A program made the position numbers and the translations under genes. The notes beneath the pieces are model-generated. The model ran no database searches. It saw only the letters and a list, made by a program, of their open reading frames with translations, and was not told the origin of the DNA. From Candidatus Hodarchaeota archaeon (GTDB lineage: Archaea > Asgardarchaeota > Heimdallarchaeia > Hodarchaeales > YT1-057), in assembly GCA_016839955.1 (NCBI GenBank), contig JAEOTI010000372.1, positions 1 to 10,194 of the forward strand: 10,194 nucleotides of DNA, given 5' to 3'. Shown piece after piece: positions 6,525 through 10,194 of this stretch. The stretch's first letter is position 1. Each line of letters begins with the position of its first letter.

Positions 6525-7901
6525 TCATACGTCTAAGAAATCCTTTTCTATTGTAACTTTTTCACCTTCAACAGAGACCCATCCTTCTCCCTCGAGTCCT
6601 TTCACCAACGCACGAGTTACTGCTATAGGTCGACCTATTGCTTTTGATAGTTCATTGGTACCTGTCGTTTTTAAGTCGGACAACACAAACAAAATTTGAT
6701 ATTTCGGATTTTCACTTAAGTATCGTTTCAAATCATCAAGAATATCTTCAAAACGCTCCTCTCGGGATGATAATTCATTGACTTCTTCCTCAAGCATCCC
6801 TATTTGGGTTTTACGTTCCGATAAAAGGCCGTCAAGTTCCTGAATCTTTTCACGAGACTCTCCAAGACTTTTCACGACTCGATTTAACTCTGATTGCATA
6901 GCTTTGTGATCTGGTATGAGACCTTCTATTTCATCGCGCTCTTTTTCAATTTTTGTGAGTTTCTGCCTGAAATCCTGAATACGATCTTCTTCACTAGTTA
7001 ATTTAGCTTTCAAACGGGTGATTTCATCTTCTTTTTCTTGAAAAATAATATCTTTCTCTCTCAGCTTTGCCTCAACAGTTGAAAGTTGGTCTTTTGCCTC
7101 GCGAAGTTCGCTTACTCTTAAGTTAATTAATTCTTCTCTTACCTGATCTCTTTCGGATTCAATTTCTGTAACTCGCTCCACTTGAACCTTTAGTTCAGCA
7201 GATTTTACTTTAAGTTCTTCTTCAGAGGTTTGAAGGGTCTTTTTCAAAGACTCTATTTCTTTGGAGATTTGTTCCGAATTACGACTGGTTCGCTCCACTT
7301 CAGCAAGTAACGTTTCGTTTTCTGCTTTCAATGTTTCGTTATCATCTCTGAGATCTCTTAGTTCCGCTGTAAGGTTTTCTACATCATGCTCTTTTTCAGC
7401 AGAAGTTTTTGCAATAGCTGCATCTCGCTCTCCCTGAGTTTGTTTAAGTTCTTCCTTTAACGCTTTTACTCGCTCAACAGCCTTTAATACAGCTTCTTCT
7501 AACTCTGTGACTTTATCACCTTGTTCTCCACGTTCTTTTAATTGGCTATTGAGCTGGTTGATCATATCATCACGTGAAGCTAAAACTGCTTGTAATCGCT
7601 CAATCTGTGTAGTATAATCCATCAAGGAATTTCCAACTTCAATTATTTGCTGTTCTAGCTTATTCTGATCTTCTAATTGAGTTGCATTTACTCGTTTGAG
7701 CTCATCAATTGTTTCTTGTTTAGAATTAATCTCTTCCATCAAAGCATTTAATCGGGATTGTCTTTTATCAAGCTGGTCCTTTATTTGAATAGTCTCAGCT
7801 TCCTTCTCTTCTAAAATCCGTTCTAAATCGCTAGACCGTTGACCACTTGATCTTGCTGCTTCAAGGTGTTCTTTTAATTGAGCAATCTCAGTTTTCAGCA
7901 T
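6525..7901 (-). CDS. Long coiled-coil protein with C-terminal winged-helix domain
   Basis: Residues 1 to about 380 are almost continuous charged coiled coil, rich in Glu, Lys, Leu and Gln, with hydrophobic residues at 3-4 spacing. Residues about 385-458 form a compact winged helix: ILFVLSDLKTTGTNELSKAI, then the likely recognition helix in AVTRALVKGLEGEGW, then a two-strand wing VSVEGEKVTI. No ATPase motif is present, so it is not a complete SMC or Rad50 protein. A DNA-binding or protein-docking head on a long rod is inferred. The ATG at 7901 lies 30 bases after the stop of the upstream 96-codon gene and in the same frame, with no clear ribosome-binding site. Codons just upstream continue the heptad pattern, so the real N-terminus may be earlier. 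The function is unknown. Confidence 0.85.
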   Translation of the reverse strand: MLKTEIAQLKEHLEAARSSGQRSSDLERILEEKEAETIQIKDQLDKRQSRLNALMEEINSKQETIDELKRVNATQLEDQNKLEQQIIEVGNSLMDYTTQIERLQAVLASRDDMINQLNSQLKERGEQGDKVTELEEAVLKAVERVKALKEELKQTQGERDAAIAKTSAEKEHDVENLTAELRDLRDDNETLKAENETLLAEVERTSRNSEQISKEIESLKKTLQTSEEELKVKSAELKVQVERVTEIESERDQVREELINLRVSELREAKDQLSTVEAKLREKDIIFQEKEDEITRLKAKLTSEEDRIQDFRQKLTKIEKERDEIEGLIPDHKAMQSELNRVVKSLGESREKIQELDGLLSERKTQIGMLEEEVNELSSREERFEDILDDLKRYLSENPKYQILFVLSDLKTTGTNELSKAIGRPIAVTRALVKGLEGEGWVSVEGEKVTIEKDFLDV

Positions 7902-7931
7902 TTCAACTTCTTCGGTAGAAGGTCCAGAAAT

Positions 7932-8222
7932 CTATACGACGGCACCAGGAGCTGCACTAAATAATCTTACTCCTTCCTTAGATACAGTGAGAAGATTTTG
8001 ATCTGTAATTGATTTAGCCGCCTTCTCTGCGTCTTTCAACGCTTGCTGAAGGTCAGTGTAGGTGTAAGAAGACTTGGCAGCCGTAGTTTTACGGAGAGAT
8101 CCAAATTGAACGGAAATCTCGTTCACAATCTTTTTCTTTGACTCATTAATAATTCGTACTAATTGTAATTTTGCCTGTCGATCTGTTGCTGCACACATGC
8201 TCGAATCAACACCTATTTCCAC
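7932..8222 (-). CDS. Small helical protein of unknown function (96 aa), in frame with the coiled-coil gene
   Basis: The protein is soluble, mostly helical, Lys/Ala-rich, and ends in AAPGAVV before a TAG. I recognise no family. GTG at 8222 gives 96 residues; an ATG at 8198 (Met9) gives 88 and may be the true start. An AGGTG sits 11 bases before that ATG, and no ribosome-binding site precedes the GTG. A TATA-like box at 8269-8276 suits either start. The downstream coiled-coil gene is in the same frame, separated only by the TAG and ten codons, so the pair may be co-translated, form one interrupted gene, or be two genes in a tight operon. Confidence 0.7.
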   Translation of the reverse strand: MEIGVDSSMCAATDRQAKLQLVRIINESKKKIVNEISVQFGSLRKTTAAKSSYTYTDLQQALKDAEKAAKSITDQNLLTVSKEGVRLFSAAPGAVV

Positions 8223-8268
8223 AAGTGAGTTCAGATTTAGCTTAACGACCCGATTACTCCGTTTGAGA

Positions 8269-8276
8269 ATTATAAA
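8269..8276 (-). promoter_or_regulatory. Candidate TATA box for the 96-aa gene and coiled-coil gene
   Basis: The minus strand reads TTTATAAT, about 50 bp before the GTG at 8222. An archaeal start site near 8246 would give a leader of about 24 bases to the GTG or 48 to the internal ATG. Confidence 0.35.
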
Positions 8277-8284
8277 CCTTGAAA

Positions 8285-8317
8285 AGTAAGATGCTTGGTT
8301 TTTATATATGTCTTACT
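8285..8317. promoter_or_regulatory. Inverted repeat in the divergent promoter region, possible operator
   Basis: AGTAAGA (8285-8291) and TCTTACT (8311-8317) are perfect inverted 7-mers with 26 bp between centres, on either side of a TATA-like TTTTTATATATG (8299-8310). The divergent genes on both sides encode a winged-helix protein (plus) and an operon containing one (minus), so autoregulation is possible. Confidence 0.35.
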
Positions 8318-8354
8318 AGGTTAGTTTTTTACAGTCTTCCTTAACTATTTTCAC

Positions 8355-8363
8355 ATTATAAAT
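8355..8363 (+). promoter_or_regulatory. Candidate TATA box for the 288-aa winged-helix gene
   Basis: ATTATAAAT lies about 42 bp before the ATG at 8401. A start about 25 bp downstream would leave a leader of about 15-20 bases containing GGGGA just before the ATG. The box at 8299-8310 is an alternative with a longer leader. Confidence 0.35.
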
Positions 8364-8400
8364 TCTTAGAAAAAGTCAAACAGATTGGATTGGGGAATCA

Positions 8401-9267
8401 ATGGAAGAAGATGTCCGCTCTTTGAAGACAAGAATGCTTCAGTTGACTCAAGAATTGCAGATGTATCAAGAAGAGAATGCACGTCTAAAAGCACGAATAT
8501 CTGAATATTACGAATGGAGTCAACAAGCCCAACAATCAATTTCATCTCTTCAGGGGCAGATTGAAACCCTAGAATCGGAAAAAAACCAGTTTCAACAAAA
8601 AGAAAGGCAAAGACAAGACAATGCTTCAGAAATGACCTTCGATCGGTTATTAGATGAGAATCAAAAACTTGAAGTAGAAATTAGAGAAGTTCGGGATGTA
8701 TTAGAAAAATCATTAAGTCATCTATTTCGTCTTTTTCAAACAACTGTAACAACCCTCGAAAGGTCCCACCGTGATCCAATTGCCGACTTTTTATGGGAGA
8801 AAGGGGACGAGACTAGTCGAACTTTTGTTGGAATTCTGAAAAAAGGCGGTGTGGGATCAGAACAGGATATTGCTCGGGAACTGGGTGTTTCAGTTTCAAC
8901 TGTTCGGAGAGTTTCTGAAAGTCTTGAAAGGTCAGGTACAATGACTAAGGGGAAGGAAGGAGAGATTTTGTTATCAAAAGATGTAAGAGTTACGAGTTCT
9001 GCTGTTCAACCGGAAGAATGGGAGACTCTTGAAGTAGAAGCCATTTTTGAAAATGCCTCAAGCTTTTTTGAACGTGAAACAGACCAACAGCGGATATCTA
9101 ATGCATTAGAGAATCTTAGAGATGCTTTAGCAGCAAAAATTGGTCACTCTGTCTTTCTTTATGAGATAGCAAAAGAGGCGTCTGAGTGGAAAAAAACACC
9201 CGGTCAGAAGGCTTGGTTACAACGTAAATTAGAATCCTGGAAGGAAAAAGCCCTAAGCAAAATCTGA
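8401..9267 (+). CDS. Coiled-coil protein with internal winged-helix domain
   Basis: Residues 1 to about 122 are coiled coil (Gln/Glu/Leu-rich, broken near 70-80). Residues about 135-195 form a winged helix: FVGILKKGG, helix EQDIARELG (154-162), a turn, recognition helix in STVRRVSESLERSG (166-179), and wing KGKEGEILLS. A helical C-terminal region of about 85 residues follows. The design parallels the 458-residue protein at 6525-7901, but the winged helix is central rather than terminal. The ATG at 8401 has GGGGA four bases upstream. The gene is divergent from the 96-aa gene across 178 bp, and its end is five bases from the end of the convergent 200-aa gene. It is probably a DNA-binding regulator that dimerises through its coiled coil. 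No family name is recognised. Confidence 0.85.
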   Translation: MEEDVRSLKTRMLQLTQELQMYQEENARLKARISEYYEWSQQAQQSISSLQGQIETLESEKNQFQQKERQRQDNASEMTFDRLLDENQKLEVEIREVRDVLEKSLSHLFRLFQTTVTTLERSHRDPIADFLWEKGDETSRTFVGILKKGGVGSEQDIARELGVSVSTVRRVSESLERSGTMTKGKEGEILLSKDVRVTSSAVQPEEWETLEVEAIFENASSFFERETDQQRISNALENLRDALAAKIGHSVFLYEIAKEASEWKKTPGQKAWLQRKLESWKEKALSKI

Positions 9268-9272
9268 CGAGT

Positions 9273-9875
9273 TTAGGGATCCTCTGAAATACCATCTGTC
9301 CCCATAATTTCTATATTTTTAATTAAACGGTCCAATCGAGTCTGAAAATCTGGAATGGCTCCTCTATAGAGAGCATTGACTCCACTATCTAGTAATGATG
9401 TTTTTGTACTGGGTTCATACTCAATTAATTCTAATAAATGGATATTGATGGCTGAAAGATTTTTGATTAAAGAAGGAATTGTTGTAAGATCTTCGCTCAT
9501 AAAAGGAAGGGCGATTCTAGCTGCTTTATCAGCACTCGAAATACTTTGAACGAAGGACTCAACCTGGGGAAGTAGCATTATTCTAAGACGATGTCTAATA
9601 GAATCGATGTCTTGTTCCTGTGCAGTTACTGAGGACCATTCTTCCAAGGAAGCTAGTGCCGCTAAAGCTATTTCTTGTAGACGTATCCAATTCTGAATTG
9701 TCCCAAGGGTATTTGAAATGAGATCTAATCGTCCTTTTATTTTAGCTGCAGCCTCGTGCGAATCATCTACTGCAGATTCATCATCTACTCGTAAGGCGGC
9801 TATTAATGTTTTCCCGACGGCCGCACTGAGGCCTTTCAGACTTTGTTGGTAATTTGCAATGTTAGCTTCGCTCAT
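9273..9875 (-). CDS. Helical protein of unknown function (200 aa)
   Basis: The protein is predicted to be all-helical and soluble, with alternating hydrophobic and charged positions and no Cys or catalytic motif that I can identify. No signal peptide or membrane segment is seen. The ATG at 9875 has a good AGGTGAG site just upstream. Its first 12 codons are duplicated as a mini-ORF at 9893-9931. It lies downstream of the 69-aa gene on the same strand (95 bp between coding parts) and is convergent with the winged-helix gene. Its reading frame is long and free of low-complexity sequence, and the duplicated 5' end keeps several residues, so it is probably real. The function is unknown. Confidence 0.75.
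   Translation of the reverse strand: MSEANIANYQQSLKGLSAAVGKTLIAALRVDDESAVDDSHEAAAKIKGRLDLISNTLGTIQNWIRLQEIALAALASLEEWSSVTAQEQDIDSIRHRLRIMLLPQVESFVQSISSADKAARIALPFMSEDLTTIPSLIKNLSAINIHLLELIEYEPSTKTSLLDSGVNALYRGAIPDFQTRLDRLIKNIEIMGTDGISEDP
9840..9875 (-). repeat. 5' end of the 200-aa gene, repeat copy 2
   Basis: Twelve codons (MSEANIANYQQS) that match the mini-ORF at 9896-9931 at 30 of 36 bases by hand alignment. The distance between the two ATGs is 56 bp, so the copies are in different frames. Confidence 0.7.
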
Positions 9876-9892
9876 AAACTCACCTTCAGCAA

Positions 9893-9931
9893 CTAACTTT
9901 GTTGATAATTTACATCATTAACTTCGCTCAT
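9893..9931 (-). other. Mini-ORF duplicating the N-terminus of the 200-aa protein
   Basis: On the minus strand ATG at 9931 reads MSEVNDVNYQQS and stops at TAG (9893-9895). The 200-aa protein starts MSEANIANYQQS. The base changes include silent ones (AAT/AAC, TAT/TAC). No ribosome-binding site precedes it. The stop lies 17 bases before the ATG of the real gene. It is either debris of a tandem duplication of about 56 bp or a leader ORF that affects translation of the downstream gene. Confidence 0.6.
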
Positions 9932-9970
9932 AAGCTTTTGTTTTTTTTGGAATTGTATTTAGAACTTCAA

Positions 9971-10180
9971 TTATGTTGGTTTTTCCTGCTTTTTGCTAAA
10001 AATATTTTCAATTTGCTGTTGATCTTCAAGGGATAAGTTTTTCAGGGCTTGATCTTGCATTCGAAGTAAATTCTTAGTCCACAACGCGTTTAGTGTTGGA
10101 AGAATGAGATTGGTTTCTACTTGCGCATTAAAAGCTTGTTTAGCAGTCTCTCTAGCGTTATTTAATAAATCCTTAGTCAT
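9971..10180 (-). CDS. Small helical protein of unknown function (69 aa)
   Basis: The protein is 69 residues, charged, apparently two or three helices, with no Cys, signal peptide or membrane segment. The ATG at 10180 is preceded by GGAAAAGGCGAA, a plausible ribosome-binding site. The stop is TAA. It is probably first in, or part of, an operon with the 200-aa gene 95 bp downstream; anything upstream lies beyond the window. I do not recognise it, and its size makes the call less certain than its neighbours. Confidence 0.65.
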   Translation of the reverse strand: MTKDLLNNARETAKQAFNAQVETNLILPTLNALWTKNLLRMQDQALKNLSLEDQQQIENIFSKKQEKPT

Positions 10181-10194
10181 TTCGCCTTTTCCTA

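Noticed and set aside
7932..7934. TAG as a pyrrolysine codon
   Set aside because: TAG also ends moxR as an ordinary stop, and no pyl genes are in the window, so there is no support for recoding beyond the in-frame arrangement.

Overview
The window looks archaeal and is AT-rich. The evidence is indirect. Several starts have AT-rich TATA-like boxes about 25 bp upstream of a leaderless or short-leader start. The CoaB-type protein has an archaeal/eukaryote-like FKL segment where bacterial CoaB has a GFAAET-type motif. The right side holds unfamiliar coiled-coil proteins with C-terminal winged-helix domains. An Asgard-type archaeon is plausible, but nothing here (no rRNA or ribosomal protein gene) proves it.

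Left region (1-2870, all minus strand): a 782-residue fusion of an APH-fold kinase and a class-III PLP enzyme (240-2588) is flanked by two copies of the 5' part of one small gene. One copy runs off the left edge (1-112). The other, just upstream of the fusion gene, is cut short or frameshifted (2626-2843). The two copies are about 86% identical over about 137 bp and differ mostly at synonymous sites, so both are or were protein-coding. The fusion probably phosphorylates a small amino alcohol such as ethanolamine or hydroxylysine and then eliminates phosphate and ammonia from it.

Middle region: 2868-3389 has no convincing gene but holds a nested stem at 2940-3000. Next comes a MoxR AAA+ ATPase (4427-5293) with a VWA/MIDAS protein (3390-4376) downstream of it on the minus strand, the usual two-gene ATPase/adaptor module; a strong hairpin lies between them. 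Divergent from these is a CoaB-type phosphopantothenate-cysteine ligase (5343-6512) whose N-terminal half is not a recognisable CoaC. The 49-bp divergent gap has one AT-rich box placed correctly for both genes.

Right region (6525-10180): five genes of unknown function. A 458-residue coiled-coil/winged-helix protein (minus) lies in the same frame as a 96-residue protein upstream, with only a TAG and ten codons between them. A divergent 288-residue coiled-coil/winged-helix protein (plus) follows, then a 200-residue helical protein and a 69-residue protein (both minus). The first 12 codons of the 200-residue gene are duplicated just upstream as a mini-ORF ending in TAG. I could not assign this cluster to a known system; it is the most likely place for undescribed biology, together with the duplicated gene starts.
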